A stretch of DNA of 64,000 bases from Geodermatophilus sp. YIM 151500 (GCF_025716945.1 NZ_JAOVZT010000002.1:167292-231291), one strand, 5' to 3'; shown: positions 1-9,254, numbered from the stretch's first letter. The notes: generated by a model from the letters alone, not told the origin. A program made the numbers and translations.

Positions 1-815
1 CCGGCCGGGCCAACATCGAGCTGACCTACGGCGAACCGTCGGACCAGGTGTACGTCGGTGACTGGGACGGCAACGGCACCGACACCCTCATGGTCCGCCG
101 GGACAACACCTTCTACGCGCGCAACAGCGCCACTCCCGGTGCGGCCGACGTGACCTTCGCCTACGGCGATCCCGGTGACACCGTCCTGGTCGGCGACTGG
201 GACGGCAACGGCTCCGACACCCTGGCCGTGCGCCGCGGCAGCACCTACCACGTCAAGAACACCGTCAGCACGGGCAGGGCCGACACGGTCTTCGTGTACG
301 GCGACCCGGGCGACACCGTCCTGGTCGGGGACTGGGACGGGCGTGGCGGCGACACGCTCGTCGTCCGTCGCGGCTCCACGTACTTCGTGAAGAACGACCT
401 GCTGACCGGCGTCGCGAGCAATGTCTTCGTCTACGGCGACCCCGGTGACACCGTGCTCGCCGGCCGCTGGACCACCAACCAGGCGGGCGACACCCTGGGC
501 GTCCGCCGCGGGAACACCTACTTCCTGCGCAACTCGCTCACGCCGGGCGTCGCCGACACGACCTTCGCCTACGGCGAGCCGACCGACACCGCCTTCACGG
601 GCGACTGGAACGGGGACGGCAAGGACACCCTCGGCGTTCGCCGAGGCCGGTCGGGCCCGACGCCGCCGCCCAACCCGGGTGACGACGTCGACTGCTCCGA
701 CTTCGTCACGCAGGCGCAGGCCCAGGCGTGGTTCATGCTCTATTACCCCTACTACGGCGACGTCGCCCGCCTGGACGCCAACGGCGACGGCCAGGCCTGC
801 GAAGCGCTGCCCTGA
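1..815 (+). CDS. Repeat-rich exported protein with C-terminal Excalibur domain (5' end outside window)
   Basis: The reading frame is open from base 3, so the gene starts before the window and only its C-terminal part is seen. It contains about five degenerate repeats of roughly 39 residues built on VGDWDGNG, DTL.VRRG and YGDPGDT. The Asp/Gly-rich DWDGNG blades resemble FG-GAP/VCBS-type calcium-binding propeller repeats. After a PTPPPNPG linker the protein ends in an Excalibur-like domain with two Cys and the core DANGDGQACE, a calcium-binding module found on extracellular actinobacterial proteins. A surface or secreted role is inferred from these domains, because the signal peptide would lie upstream. 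Substrate and function are unknown. A strong hairpin terminator follows 20 bases after the TGA. Confidence 0.8.
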   Translation, partial: GRANIELTYGEPSDQVYVGDWDGNGTDTLMVRRDNTFYARNSATPGAADVTFAYGDPGDTVLVGDWDGNGSDTLAVRRGSTYHVKNTVSTGRADTVFVYGDPGDTVLVGDWDGRGGDTLVVRRGSTYFVKNDLLTGVASNVFVYGDPGDTVLAGRWTTNQAGDTLGVRRGNTYFLRNSLTPGVADTTFAYGEPTDTAFTGDWNGDGKDTLGVRRGRSGPTPPPNPGDDVDCSDFVTQAQAQAWFMLYYPYYGDVARLDANGDGQACEALP

Positions 816-834
816 TCGCAGCACATCTCGTCCC

Positions 835-869
835 GTTCGCCGGGTCGGCTGTCGGCCGACCCGGCGAAC
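835..869 (+). terminator. Perfect 15-bp stem-loop terminator
   Basis: Bases 835-849 and 855-869 are perfect reverse complements, with a 5-base loop (TGTCG). The hairpin sits 20 bases after the stop codon of the preceding gene. No U-run follows, as is usual in high-GC actinobacteria, so this is a probable intrinsic terminator of the non-canonical (hairpin-only) type. Confidence 0.75.
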
Positions 870-1063
870 GCGTTCCTGGGGTCGGTCGGGTGACGACCAG
901 CCTCGTGGACGGCGGGCGGACGACGTCAGGGCGCCCCACTTGTCACAGCCGTCCCGGATCGACGGTGATCGTCCGTGTCCTGACCGTGGGTGATGCCTCG
1001 GCTTCGTAACGTTCCGGCATCGATGGCCGCAGCGGCCGCTCGGGACCGTCCGGTGTCGAGCGG

Positions 1064-2800
1064 GTGCGCTCGATACCGGGAGTTCTCTTGTCACGCGCCA
1101 GGATCCGCACCGCCGTCTCGCTCGCCGGGACGGCGGGTCTGCTCGCCACCGGCCTGCTGAACGCCGCGGTCGCCGGAGCCACCGAGCCCTGCCCCGCGCC
1201 GACCACCGGGGTCACCGTCGCCTGCGTGCACGCCGGCACCGGGCAGCAGCACTCCTTCCTGGTGCCGGACGGCGTGACCAGCGTCGACGTCGCCGTCCTC
1301 GGCGGCGCACAGGGCGCGGAGACCGCGGAGCTCGGCCGCACCACCCTGTCGGTCGCAACCGGCGGGAGCGTGCTCGTCGACATCGGCGCCGCTGCGGACC
1401 TCGGCGCGGTCGCGCCGTCCACCGATCGAGTCGCCGCCGCCGACCCGGCGGTGCCGGGCGCGCCTGAGGAGGCGCAGCGGAGCACCCAGGCCGACGCCCC
1501 CGCGGCCGACGCCGCAGCCGGCGACCCCGCTGGGGAGATCCCGGCCGCCGGGCCGGACGGTGAGCCGGCCGTAAGCGGGGACACCTCTGCCGGTGCGGGG
1601 GCCGAGCCCGTGGAGCCGTGGCTGTTCCTCGCCCCTGGGGACGACACGGCGGCCCTTGTCCGGGTCGTCGAGCCGGCCCCCGCAGCGGACGTCACCGCCA
1701 CTGACGCCACTGACGAGGGTGCCGCCGGTGAGTCCGCCGATCAGTCCCCCGTGGGCGCGGCGTCGGTGACCGACGTGCCCGCGGGAACGTCGACGGGCGA
1801 CGACTCCGCGACCGGTGCCGAGACTGCGCCTGCCGACACCTCGGTCGTCGTTGCTGACCAGGCGGTCCCCGTCGACGTCGTGGAAGACGGGACCGCGCCG
1901 CCGGCCGCGGACGCACCGCCGGCCGGCCCCGCGCCGGCGGTCGAGGACGATGTCGAGCTGGTGTCGGTCGTGCTGACCTGGACGGTCCCGGCAGCCACCG
2001 ACCCGGGGGCGCCTGCCGAGGGCGAGGCCCCCGCCCCAGCCGACGAGGAGGCACCGGCCGGCTCCGCGCCCGCCGAGCAGCCGGCGCCCGTCGAGGAGCC
2101 GGCGCCCGCCGAGGACGAGGCGTCGCCCGACGAGCTCCCCGTCGAGGAGACGCCCGTCGAGGAGGGCCCGTCCCACGAGGTCCCGGTCGAGGAGGTCCCC
2201 GCCGAGGAGATCGCGGCACTCGAGCAGGCCCTGGCCGAGTCGGTGCCGGTCGAGGAGTCCGTGCCGCTGGAGGAGATGCCGCCGCTCGACCTGGCGATCC
2301 CGGCGGCCGAGCCGATCGCGGTGCAGGTTCCGGCGAGCCAGGCGCTGGCGGGTGTCTTCGCGTCCGCCGGCCTGACCTCGGCGGACCTCGCGTCCGTCGA
2401 CGTCGGCTCCGCGGGCCTCGCCGCTGTCGGATCGCAGCAGGTCGCCATCGTCGCGTCGGCCGGGGACCGTCCGGCGGTCGTCGGCACCGGCTTCGAGCCG
2501 GGGGAGTCCGTCGTCGTCACCCTGGATTCGACCGGCTCCGAGGTCGACGAGGTGACCGCCGACTCGACCGGCGGCGTGGAGGTGCCCGTCGCTTTCGCGG
2601 CGGAGGACGACGACAGCGTCGTCCTGCGGGGCCTGAGCAGCGGGCGCCTGGTGACCGTCGGCCTGGGCGCGGAGCTGACGGCGGCGGAGCAGCCGACCGG
2701 CCTGCTCTCCGGCCTCGGCGCCATCGCCCTGCCGCTGACCGGCACGGTCGTGCTCGCCGGCGGCGTCATCGTCACCGTGGTGGCCCGGCGCCGGAGCTGA
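1064..2800 (+). CDS. LPXTG-type cell-wall anchored, Pro/Glu/Ala-rich surface protein
   Basis: About 578 residues. An N-terminal signal peptide (Arg-rich start, hydrophobic stretch, AAVAGA cleavage region) precedes a short Cys-containing segment with the phrase HSFLVPDGVTSVDVAVLGGA, which resembles the first strand of the glycine-rich surface domain family. The long middle (about residues 130-400) is low-complexity Ala/Pro/Glu/Asp with repeated VEE, PAEE and PVEE blocks, probably extended and wall-spanning. The end has the sortase signal order: LPLTG, a hydrophobic segment, then ARRRS. Sortase anchoring to peptidoglycan is therefore likely. The GTG at 1064 is weak; a TTG at 1088 has GGGAG five bases upstream and gives a cleaner signal peptide, so the true start may be 1088. 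No sortase gene is visible in the window. Confidence 0.75.
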   Translation: MRSIPGVLLSRARIRTAVSLAGTAGLLATGLLNAAVAGATEPCPAPTTGVTVACVHAGTGQQHSFLVPDGVTSVDVAVLGGAQGAETAELGRTTLSVATGGSVLVDIGAAADLGAVAPSTDRVAAADPAVPGAPEEAQRSTQADAPAADAAAGDPAGEIPAAGPDGEPAVSGDTSAGAGAEPVEPWLFLAPGDDTAALVRVVEPAPAADVTATDATDEGAAGESADQSPVGAASVTDVPAGTSTGDDSATGAETAPADTSVVVADQAVPVDVVEDGTAPPAADAPPAGPAPAVEDDVELVSVVLTWTVPAATDPGAPAEGEAPAPADEEAPAGSAPAEQPAPVEEPAPAEDEASPDELPVEETPVEEGPSHEVPVEEVPAEEIAALEQALAESVPVEESVPLEEMPPLDLAIPAAEPIAVQVPASQALAGVFASAGLTSADLASVDVGSAGLAAVGSQQVAIVASAGDRPAVVGTGFEPGESVVVTLDSTGSEVDEVTADSTGGVEVPVAFAAEDDDSVVLRGLSSGRLVTVGLGAELTAAEQPTGLLSGLGAIALPLTGTVVLAGGVIVTVVARRRS

Positions 2801-2806
2801 CCCGGG

Positions 2807-3688
2807 TCAGCGCGGGGAGCGCTCCCGCTCGTCGATCAGGCCGAGCAGGTAGTCGCCGTAACCGCTCTTGCCCAGCGGCTCGGCGGCGGCGCGCAATCCG
2901 TCGTCGTCCAGCCAGCCGTTGCGCCAGGCGACCTCCTCGATGCAGCCGATCTTGAGCCCCTGCCGCTCCTCGACCACCGACACGAACTCGGTCGCCTGCC
3001 GCAGCGAGGCGAACGTTCCGGTGTCAAGCCAGGCGGTGCCGCGGTCGAGCGCGGTGACCGTCAGCCGCCCCTGATGCAGGTAGTGCTCGTTGACCGCGGT
3101 GATCTCCAGCTCGCCGCGCGCGCTGGGCCGGATCCCCCGGGCGACGTCGACCACCTCGGCGTCGTAGAAGTACAGCCCCGGCACCGCGTAGGAGCTCTTC
3201 GGCTTGACCGGCTTCTCCTCGATCGACAGCACCCGGCCCTCGGCGTCGAACTCCACGACGCCGTAGTCCTCCGGGTTGGCCACGTGGTAGGCGAACACGT
3301 GCCCGCCGTCGGGCTCGGGCAGCCGCGCCAGGGCGGTGCCCAGCCCGGCGCCGTAGAAGATGTTGTCGCCCAGGATCAGCGCCGCCGCCGAGCCGTCGAG
3401 GAACTCCGCCCCGATGAGGAAGGCCTGCGCCAGGCCCTCCGGGTGCGGCTGCACCGCGTACTCCAGCCGCATGCCCAGCCGGCTGCCGTCACCGAGCAGC
3501 GAGCGGAAGGCCATCGAGTCGCCGGGCGTCGTGATCACCAGCACCTCGCGGACGCCGGCCATCATCAGCGTCGACAGCGGGTAGTAGACCATCGGCTTGT
3601 CGTAGACCGGCATGAGCTGCTTGCTCACGGCCTGCGTGATGGGGAACAACCGGCTCCCGGTGCCGCCGGCCAGGATGATGCCTCGCAC
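2807..3688 (-). CDS. rmlA: Glucose-1-phosphate thymidylyltransferase
   Basis: Catalyses dTTP + glucose-1-phosphate to dTDP-glucose, the first step of dTDP-L-rhamnose synthesis for cell-wall glycans, in the cytoplasm. The GTG start at 3688 gives 293 residues, the normal RmlA length, beginning [14 protein letters not shown]; this contains the nucleotide-binding signature LAGGTGSRL, followed by [16 protein letters not shown]. Further family blocks are visible: [22 protein letters not shown] and EKP..PKS. A TACGGT -10-like hexamer (3695-3700) lies six bases before the GTG, supporting this start and a leaderless mRNA rather than the longer frame. The gene is divergent from rmlB, which catalyses the next step. 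Confidence 0.95.
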   Translation of the reverse strand: MRGIILAGGTGSRLFPITQAVSKQLMPVYDKPMVYYPLSTLMMAGVREVLVITTPGDSMAFRSLLGDGSRLGMRLEYAVQPHPEGLAQAFLIGAEFLDGSAAALILGDNIFYGAGLGTALARLPEPDGGHVFAYHVANPEDYGVVEFDAEGRVLSIEEKPVKPKSSYAVPGLYFYDAEVVDVARGIRPSARGELEITAVNEHYLHQGRLTVTALDRGTAWLDTGTFASLRQATEFVSVVEERQGLKIGCIEEVAWRNGWLDDDGLRAAAEPLGKSGYGDYLLGLIDERERSPR

Positions 3689-3785
3689 CGCGTCACCGTA
3701 CGTGTGGGGCGCGTGCGACCAGGAGTCCGGCATCACCCCGGCGGGTGCGTCGGACGGTCCCGGCGCTCGGCTACCGTCGTCGTCC
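3689..3785. promoter_or_regulatory. Divergent rmlA/rmlB promoter region
   Basis: This 97-bp spacer carries a -10-like hexamer for each gene, placed so that transcription would begin at or next to the start codon: TACGGT on the minus strand (3695-3700, six bases before the rmlA GTG) and TACCGT on the plus strand (3772-3777, eight bases before the rmlB ATG). I see no clear -35 elements. Confidence 0.5.
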
Positions 3786-4793
3786 ATGCGCGTCTTGGTG
3801 ACCGGCGGGGCCGGCTTCATCGGCTCCCACTACGTCCGGACGATGCTCTCCGGCGGTTACCCCGGCTACGAGGACGCCGAGGTCACGGTCTTCGACAAAC
3901 TGACCTACGCCGGCAACCCGGCCAACCTCTTCCCGGTCGCGAGCAACCCGCGCTACTCCTTCGTGCGCGGCGACATCTGCGACCCGACCGAGCTCGACGC
4001 CGTCCTGCCCGGCCACGACGCGGTCGTCAACTTCGCCGCCGAGACGCACGTCGACCGCTCCATCACCGGCGCCTCCGACTTCGTGCTCACCAACGTGCTC
4101 GGCGCCCAGCAGGTCTTCGCCGCGGCGCTGCGCGCGGAGATCCCGCGGGTCGTGCACGTCTCCACCGACGAGGTCTACGGCTCCATCGACGAGGGCTCGT
4201 GGACCGAGGACGAGCCGCTGCTGCCCAACTCCCCGTACTCGGCGGCCAAGGCCGGCGGCGACCTGCTCGCCCGCGCCTACGCCAAAACCTACGGGCTGAA
4301 CCTCTCGGTCACCCGCTGCAGCAACAACTACGGGCCTTACCACTTCCCCGAGAAGGTCATCCCGCTCTTCGTCACCAACCTGCTCGACGGCTTGCCCGTG
4401 CCCCTCTACGGCGAGGGCGCCAACGTGCGCGACTGGCTGTTCGTCGACGACCACTGCCGCGGCATCCAGCTGGTGCTCGAGAAGGGCGGCGCCGGCGAGA
4501 TCTACAACATCGGCGGCGGCACCGAGCTGTCCAACCGCGAGCTCACCGAGCGGCTGCTCGCCGCCACCGGCCGCGACTGGAGCCTGGTCGACCACATCGT
4601 CGACCCGCGCGGCGGCGGCCACGACTTCCGCTACTCCGTCGACTTCTCCAAGATCGCCGGGCTCGGCTACGAACCACGGACGTCGTTCGACGAGGGCCTG
4701 GCGCTGACCGTGCAGTGGTACCGCGACAACCGCGCCTGGTGGGAGCCGCTCAAGGCCGCGGTCGCGCGGGGAACGGCCGCGGTCGCGCGGTGA
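3786..4793 (+). CDS. rmlB: dTDP-glucose 4,6-dehydratase
   Basis: Converts dTDP-glucose to dTDP-4-keto-6-deoxyglucose with bound NAD, the second step of dTDP-rhamnose synthesis. 335 residues, normal for the family. An extended-SDR Rossmann motif [13 protein letters not shown] opens the protein, followed by [12 protein letters not shown], then STDEVYGS and the YSAAKAGGD stretch with the catalytic Tyr and Lys, and [15 protein letters not shown], a hallmark of RmlB. The ATG at 3786 is preceded by TACCGT, indicating a leaderless transcript. The C-terminus ([10 protein letters not shown]) and the stop codon lie within a 21-bp tandem repeat, so the last residues are probably not functional. rmlD follows 67 bases later. 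Confidence 0.95.
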   Translation: MRVLVTGGAGFIGSHYVRTMLSGGYPGYEDAEVTVFDKLTYAGNPANLFPVASNPRYSFVRGDICDPTELDAVLPGHDAVVNFAAETHVDRSITGASDFVLTNVLGAQQVFAAALRAEIPRVVHVSTDEVYGSIDEGSWTEDEPLLPNSPYSAAKAGGDLLARAYAKTYGLNLSVTRCSNNYGPYHFPEKVIPLFVTNLLDGLPVPLYGEGANVRDWLFVDDHCRGIQLVLEKGGAGEIYNIGGGTELSNRELTERLLAATGRDWSLVDHIVDPRGGGHDFRYSVDFSKIAGLGYEPRTSFDEGLALTVQWYRDNRAWWEPLKAAVARGTAAVAR

Positions 4794-4833
4794 ACGGCCG
4801 CGGTCGCGCGGTGAACGGCCGCGGTCGCGCGGT
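4752..4833 (+). repeat. 21-bp tandem repeat spanning the rmlB stop codon
   Basis: Three perfect 21-bp units (4771-4791, 4792-4812, 4813-4833; core GGCCGCGGTCGCGCG) follow one diverged partial unit at 4752-4770. The junction of units one and two creates the TGA that ends rmlB, so the gene terminus was formed or moved by the duplication. The array ends 27 bases before the rmlD start. Confidence 0.9.
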
Positions 4834-4860
4834 GCGGGGTGCGCGCGTGCGGGGGTCGCG

Positions 4861-5754
4861 GTGAGCACCGCCTGGCTGGTCACCGGCGCCGGCGGGCAGC
4901 TCGGCGGCGACCTGCTGGCCGCCCTGGCCGGGCGGCCGGACGACGCCGTCACCGGGGTCACCCGGGCCGAGCTCGACCTCACCGACGAGGCGGCGGTCCG
5001 GACGGCGGTGCGCGACTGGCTGGCCGCCGCCCGCCGGTCCGGGCACGACCCGGTGCTGGTCAACGCCGCCGCCTACACCGCCGTCGACGCCGCCGAGACC
5101 GACGAGGACACGGCCGCGCTGGTCAACGGCGCGGCCCCGGGCTGGCTGGCCGAGGAGCTGGCCGGGCGCGGCCGCCTGGTGCACGTCTCGACCGACTACG
5201 TCTTCGACGGGACGGCGTCCCGCCCGTACGGCGTCGACGACGAGCCCGCCCCCCGCACCGCCTACGGGCGCACCAAGCTGGCGGGGGAGCGGGCGGTCGC
5301 CGCGGCCGGCGGGGACGCGGTCGTCGTCCGGACGGCGTGGGTGTACGCCACGCACGGCAGCAACTTCGTGCGCACGATGCTGCGGCTGGCCGCCGAGGGC
5401 CCGCCCGAGGTGCGCGTGGTCGACGACCAGACCGGCTCGCCCACGTGGTCGCGCGACCTCGCGCACGGTCTCGTCCGGGCCGCGCTCGCGCCGGCCCGCG
5501 GCCTGCTGCACGCCACCGGCACCGGGACGACGACCTGGTTCGGGCTCGCCCGGCTGGTGTTCGAGCTGGCCGGCGCCGACCCGCAGCGGGTCGTGCCGAC
5601 GACCACCGCCGACTTCCCGCGCCCCGCGCCGCGCCCGGCCTGGTCGGTGCTCGACCCGGCGAGCTGGCTCGCCGCCGGCCTCGACCCGCTCCCCCCGTGG
5701 CCGGACTCCCTGCGCGCCTGCACCGCCGAGCTGCTGGCCCGGGCGCCGCGCTGA
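4861..5754 (+). CDS. rmlD: dTDP-4-dehydrorhamnose reductase
   Basis: Final NADPH-dependent reduction giving dTDP-L-rhamnose. 297 residues from a GTG start. The N-terminal Rossmann motif reads VTGAGGQLGGDLL. Then come the RmlD blocks VNAAAYTAVDAAE, HVSTDYVFDGT, a YGRTK catalytic pair and VVRTAWVYATHGSNFVRTML, followed by VVDDQTGSPTW near the substrate pocket. It lies downstream of rmlB on the same strand, probably in one operon although the 21-bp repeats separate them. The final ten or so codons are duplicated just downstream in the 27-bp repeat. Confidence 0.93.
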   Translation: MSTAWLVTGAGGQLGGDLLAALAGRPDDAVTGVTRAELDLTDEAAVRTAVRDWLAAARRSGHDPVLVNAAAYTAVDAAETDEDTAALVNGAAPGWLAEELAGRGRLVHVSTDYVFDGTASRPYGVDDEPAPRTAYGRTKLAGERAVAAAGGDAVVVRTAWVYATHGSNFVRTMLRLAAEGPPEVRVVDDQTGSPTWSRDLAHGLVRAALAPARGLLHATGTGTTTWFGLARLVFELAGADPQRVVPTTTADFPRPAPRPAWSVLDPASWLAAGLDPLPPWPDSLRACTAELLARAPR

Positions 5755-5810
5755 CCCACCGGGGCGCCCCGCCGGTCGCGGTCGGGCGCCGCGCTGACCC
5801 ACCGGGGCGC
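5741..5810. repeat. 27-bp direct repeat covering the rmlD 3' end
   Basis: The 27 bp at 5741-5767, which include the last codons and TGA of rmlD, recur identically at 5784-5810 (period 43). The second copy lies in the short gap between the convergent ends of rmlD and rmlC. It looks like a recent local duplication of a gene end. Confidence 0.9.
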
Positions 5811-5819
5811 GCCGTCCGG

Positions 5820-6428
5820 TCAGACGCCGGTCTCCCGGCGCTGCGCGTAGCGGGCGGCGCACGTGACCATCGTCGGCAGCAGTCCGCGCTCCCGGGCCTC
5901 GCCCAGCGTCGGCGCGGCGGCGTCCTTGGCCGACAGCGTGATCTCGACGTCCCCGGGCCAGGGCAGCTCCAGCTCCGCGTCCAGCGGGTGCACGCCGAAC
6001 TCCCGGCCCGGGTCGTAGCCGCTCGACACCAGGTACGTCACCGACGACCCGTCGGCCAGCGACAGGAAGGCGTGCCCGAGCCCCTCGGCGAGGTAGACGG
6101 CCTTCGGGTGCTCGCTGTCGAGCAGCGCGGCGTCGGAGACGCCGAACGTCGGCGAGCCGTCGCGCAGGTCGACGACGACGTCGAGCACCTTCCCGGCCGG
6201 GCAGTAGACGTACTTGGCCTGACCCGGCGGCACGAGCGCGAAGTGGACGCCGCGGAGCACGCCGCGCGCCGACACGCTGTGGTTGGCCTGCACCAGCGGC
6301 AGCGCCGAGCCGGTCGCCTCCGCCAGCACGTCGGCCCGGTACCACTCGGTGAACCGGCCGCGGTCGTCGCCGTGCGCGACCAGGTCGAGCACGTAGCTGT
6401 CGGGCACGGCGAGCTGGCGGATGTCCAT
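5820..6428 (-). CDS. rmlC: dTDP-4-dehydrorhamnose 3,5-epimerase
   Basis: Third step of dTDP-rhamnose synthesis. 202 residues; a cupin fold is expected. Family signatures are visible: DDRGRFTEWYR, QANHSVSARGVLRGVHFA (catalytic His region), KYVYCPAGKVLDVVVDLR, and LGHAFLSLADGSSVTYLVSSGY with the active-site Tyr region. The ATG at 6428 is preceded at eight bases by TAGCGT on the minus strand (6437-6442), suggesting a leaderless mRNA. It is convergent with rmlD, so the four rml genes form one contiguous locus of at least three transcription units. Confidence 0.93.
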   Translation of the reverse strand: MDIRQLAVPDSYVLDLVAHGDDRGRFTEWYRADVLAEATGSALPLVQANHSVSARGVLRGVHFALVPPGQAKYVYCPAGKVLDVVVDLRDGSPTFGVSDAALLDSEHPKAVYLAEGLGHAFLSLADGSSVTYLVSSGYDPGREFGVHPLDAELELPWPGDVEITLSAKDAAAPTLGEARERGLLPTMVTCAARYAQRRETGV

Positions 6429-6468
6429 CGGCGGCCACGCTAGCGAACGCCGCCGGCGCCGGCCGGGG

Positions 6469-7533
6469 TCAGTCCGCGGCGGTGCCGAGCCGCAGCCGGC
6501 CCACCAGCGACGAGCCGCCCGGCGTGGCGACCGGCTCCCAGCAGGTGCTCCAGCCGTCGGCGTGCAGCTGCACGATGGCCGCCCCGAGCAGCGCGCCGAG
6601 GTTGAGCGCGGTCGTGGTGGTCACCGCATCGGTGAGGTGCACGTCGACGGCGCCGTCGCCCTCGCCGCCGTACCGCAGCACCACGGGGAACTCCGGCAGG
6701 GCGGCGCTGGCCACCCGGAAGGCGGCGGCGACCGCCTCGAGCTCGCCGGGGCGGGGCACCAGGTCGGCGGTCGCCCGCCGCGCGCCCACCAGGTCGCGGG
6801 CGCCGTAGGGGAACAGGTCGCCGGCCGGGTCGCGCACCAGCGGGCGGGTGCCGGCGCCGTCGTCCCGCCGGCTCCGGGCGAAGCCCCGGACGACGGCCAC
6901 CGGCACGCCCGCGAGCTTGCCCTTCACCAGGTCGGCGGCCCCGGCGAGCTCGTCGACCACGGCGGTCTGCGTCGTCTCCAGCCGGTTGCCGTGCGCGTCG
7001 ACGGCGCCGCGGTGGTCGACCAGCGCCGCGATGCCCGCGCACCCGACCGCCACGTCGGTGAGCCCCTCGCGCCACGCGCGGCCGAAGGTGTCGCTGACGA
7101 CCACCGCGACGTCGACGCCGAGCAGCCGGCACAGGCCCGCGCGCAGCTCCCGCGCCGAGGCGTCGGCGTCGACCGGGAGCAGCGCGAGCGCGTCGGAGGC
7201 GACGTTGGAGGCGTCGACGCCGGCCGCGGCGACCACCCAGCCGTGCCGGGTGCGCACGATCTGCAGCGGCCCGCGCCGGGCGACCACCCGGTCGGTCTCC
7301 TCGGCGATGGCCCGGGCGCGCGCCGCCTCGCGGTCCTCGCCGGGCCCGACGCGCACCAGCCGGCCCTCCACCTTCGACACGACCTTCGACGTGACGACCA
7401 CGACGTCGCCGTCCGCCAGCCAGGGCGCGGCCCCGGCGATCGCGGCCGCCAGGTCGTCGCCGGGGCCGAACTCGGGCAGCCCGGGCACCGGGTGCACCGA
7501 GACCCCGGCCGGCGGTGCTCCGGTGCCCGTCAT
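6469..7533 (-). CDS. cofE: Coenzyme F420-0:L-glutamate ligase (CofE/FbiB N-terminal type) with short C-terminal extension
   Basis: Adds L-glutamates to F420-0 using GTP. 354 residues; start ATG overlaps the cofD stop by four bases (ATGA), so the two are translationally coupled. CofE blocks are clear: [39 protein letters not shown], and [23 protein letters not shown]. About 100 further residues follow. Mycobacterial FbiB (about 448 aa) carries a nitroreductase-type dehydro-F420-0 reductase domain of about 200 residues there; here only about half that length remains, with a faintly nitroreductase-like phrase ([23 protein letters not shown]). Ligase activity is well supported. Reductase activity is doubtful. 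Confidence 0.9.
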   Translation of the reverse strand: MTGTGAPPAGVSVHPVPGLPEFGPGDDLAAAIAGAAPWLADGDVVVVTSKVVSKVEGRLVRVGPGEDREAARARAIAEETDRVVARRGPLQIVRTRHGWVVAAAGVDASNVASDALALLPVDADASARELRAGLCRLLGVDVAVVVSDTFGRAWREGLTDVAVGCAGIAALVDHRGAVDAHGNRLETTQTAVVDELAGAADLVKGKLAGVPVAVVRGFARSRRDDGAGTRPLVRDPAGDLFPYGARDLVGARRATADLVPRPGELEAVAAAFRVASAALPEFPVVLRYGGEGDGAVDVHLTDAVTTTTALNLGALLGAAIVQLHADGWSTCWEPVATPGGSSLVGRLRLGTAAD

Positions 7534-8504
7534 CCGCTCGGGGAGACGCCGGCGGCGTCCAGCGCGGCGCGGGCCAGGTCGGCGGTCGCCTCGGGCGAGG
7601 ACATGAGCAGCGGCACGGCCCGCACGTCGACGCCTGGGACGTCGGCGGCCGCGTCGCCCGGCGCCACCAGCCAGGCGTCCAGCAGGCCGCCGGTCGCGCG
7701 CGCCCCGTAGTGCCGCCCGACGCCCTCGGCGCTCACCTCGATGCCGAGCGCCGGCAGGCAGCGGTCGGCCATCCCCCGGACGACGGCGCCGCCGATGACC
7801 GGCGAGACGCCGACGATCCGCCCCGGCGTGGCCAGCAGCGCCTCCCGCATGCCCGGCACGCCCAGGACGGTGCCGATCGACACGACCGGGTTGGACGGCG
7901 CCACGAGCACGGCGTCGGCGGCGTCGAAGGCCTCCTGCACGCCGGGGGCGGGCTCGGCCGCGTCGACGCCCACCTGGACGAACGCCGACGGCTGCGGCTC
8001 GGCGCGCAGCCGCACCCACCACTCCTGGAAGTGCAGCGCCTGCTGCCGGCCGGTGTCCGGGTCGTCGACCACCACGTGGGTCTCGACCCGCTGGTCGCTC
8101 ATCGGCAGCACGGTGACCCCCGGCCGCCACCGCTCGGCCAGCGCCGCCGTGACCGCCGACAGCGGGTAGCCGGCGTCGAGCATCCGGGTGCGGACCAGGT
8201 GGGTGGCCACGTCGCGGTCGCCCAGGCCGAACCAGCTCGGCTCGGCGCCGTACCCGGCCAGTTCCTCCTTGACCGTCCACGTCTCGCCGGCCCGGCCCCA
8301 CCCGCGCTCCTCGTCGATGCCGCCGCCCAGCGTGTACATGACGGTGTCGAGGTCGGGGCAGATCCGCAGCCCGTGCAGCGTCACGTCGTCACCGGTGTTG
8401 ACCACCGCGGTGACGCCCGCACCGGGCACGGCGGTGCGCACTCCGCGCAGGAACCGGGCTCCGCCGACCCCGCCGGCAAGGACGACGATCTGCACGAAAC
8501 ACAT
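7530..8504 (-). CDS. cofD: 2-phospho-L-lactate transferase (F420 biosynthesis)
   Basis: FbiA/CofD joins the nucleotide-activated phospho-C3 acid (phosphoenolpyruvyl-GPPG in mycobacteria) to Fo, giving (dehydro-)F420-0. 324 residues from ATG 8504; a GTG at 8495 ([12 protein letters not shown]) is an equally good start. Visible blocks: [15 protein letters not shown] (nucleotide loop), [24 protein letters not shown], and [17 protein letters not shown]. It is divergent from whiB2, as fbiA is from whiB2 in M. tuberculosis, and overlaps cofE. An F420/flavin-dependent PPOX protein at 24840-25232 fits an F420-making host. Confidence 0.93.
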   Translation of the reverse strand: MCFVQIVVLAGGVGGARFLRGVRTAVPGAGVTAVVNTGDDVTLHGLRICPDLDTVMYTLGGGIDEERGWGRAGETWTVKEELAGYGAEPSWFGLGDRDVATHLVRTRMLDAGYPLSAVTAALAERWRPGVTVLPMSDQRVETHVVVDDPDTGRQQALHFQEWWVRLRAEPQPSAFVQVGVDAAEPAPGVQEAFDAADAVLVAPSNPVVSIGTVLGVPGMREALLATPGRIVGVSPVIGGAVVRGMADRCLPALGIEVSAEGVGRHYGARATGGLLDAWLVAPGDAAADVPGVDVRAVPLLMSSPEATADLARAALDAAGVSPSG

Positions 8505-8620
8505 CGTGCCCGATGGGCAGTTGTCGACTGTTCCACGGGCGTGTCCTGAGACCCCACGAGAACTGACGAACGCCTGGTAGGCGTGGGGTTCGTGTGGCGT
8601 GGCGCTTACAACGGGCTAAG

Positions 8621-8650
8621 TTGACGGCCCGGCAACGACACACGTGTAAT
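8621..8650 (+). promoter_or_regulatory. whiB2 sigma-70-type promoter
   Basis: TTGACG (8621-8626) and TGTAAT (8645-8650) are each one base from the housekeeping consensus and are separated by 18 bp. This gives a predicted start near 8657 and a leader of about 75 nt. Further upstream (8566-8593) an imperfect hairpin pairs ACGAAC with GTTCGT around CGCC/GGCG and may be an operator or the end of the divergent promoter region. Confidence 0.65.
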
Positions 8651-8730
8651 TCCCCGGCGTCAGCGATGCACGGCCTCCGGGAGGGCCCCGGGAGCGCACC
8701 GGTGACGAGGAGCGAGAGGGGACGCACGAC

Positions 8731-9069
8731 ATGGCCGAGGTCTCGTGGCTCAGCGACTACGCCGGCGACCGGATGGGGTCGGCCGGGGGTGGCCGCATGC
8801 TGGGCGAGCAGGGCATCGCCGGGCTGCTCGGGATCGGCCTGGAGGCCGACGCCCAGTCGTGGCAGGAGCGCGCCCTCTGCGCCGAGACCGACCCCGAGGC
8901 GTTCTTCCCCGAGAAGGGCGGCTCGACCCGCGAGGCGAAGAAGATCTGCACCGGCTGCGAGGTCAAGGCCGAGTGCCTGGAGTACGCGCTGGCCAACGAC
9001 GAGCGCTTCGGCATCTGGGGCGGGCTCTCCGAGCGGGAGCGCCGCCGCCTCCGCCGCCGCGCGATCTGA
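8731..9069 (+). CDS. whiB2: WhiB-family iron-sulfur transcriptional regulator (WhiB2/WhmD type)
   Basis: 112 residues. It has the four Cys ligands for a [4Fe-4S] cluster (ALC, then CTGC and EC), the GIWGG turn, and a basic tail (ERERRRLRRR) for DNA or sigma-factor contact. WhiB2/WhmD (WhiB in Streptomyces) controls septation and cell division by acting with the sigma factor and WhiA. Position next to divergent cofD matches the whiB2-fbiA arrangement of mycobacteria, which supports this subfamily call. A good promoter and an AG-rich ribosome site (GAGGAGCGAGAGGGG) precede the ATG. An 18-bp repeat array and a strong terminator follow. Confidence 0.93.
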   Translation: MAEVSWLSDYAGDRMGSAGGGRMLGEQGIAGLLGIGLEADAQSWQERALCAETDPEAFFPEKGGSTREAKKICTGCEVKAECLEYALANDERFGIWGGLSERERRRLRRRAI

Positions 9070-9146
9070 GCCGCCGCCGGGTCCGCCGGCCGCGCACCCC
9101 GCGTCCTCGGCGTCCGGCAGCGGACCCCGCGGCTCCGCCGCGCAGT

Positions 9147-9254
9147 GCACGACCGCAGCGCACGGCACGACCGCAGCGCACGGCACGACCGCAGCGCACG
9201 GCACGACCACCGTGCCCCGAACGACCATCGCGCACGGCACGACCGCAGCGCCCC
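9147..9254. repeat. 18-bp tandem repeat array downstream of whiB2
   Basis: Six consecutive 18-bp units of GCACGACCGCAGCGCACG type. The first three are identical and the next three diverge at a few bases. The array lies between the whiB2 stop and a bidirectional terminator. A period of 18 is a multiple of three, but no convincing gene covers it in any frame. Confidence 0.85.

Noticed and set aside
9147..9254. Coding repeats as a separate gene downstream of whiB2
   Set aside because: The 18-bp period keeps frames open, but the frames have no start signal or domain, and the array ends in a terminator.
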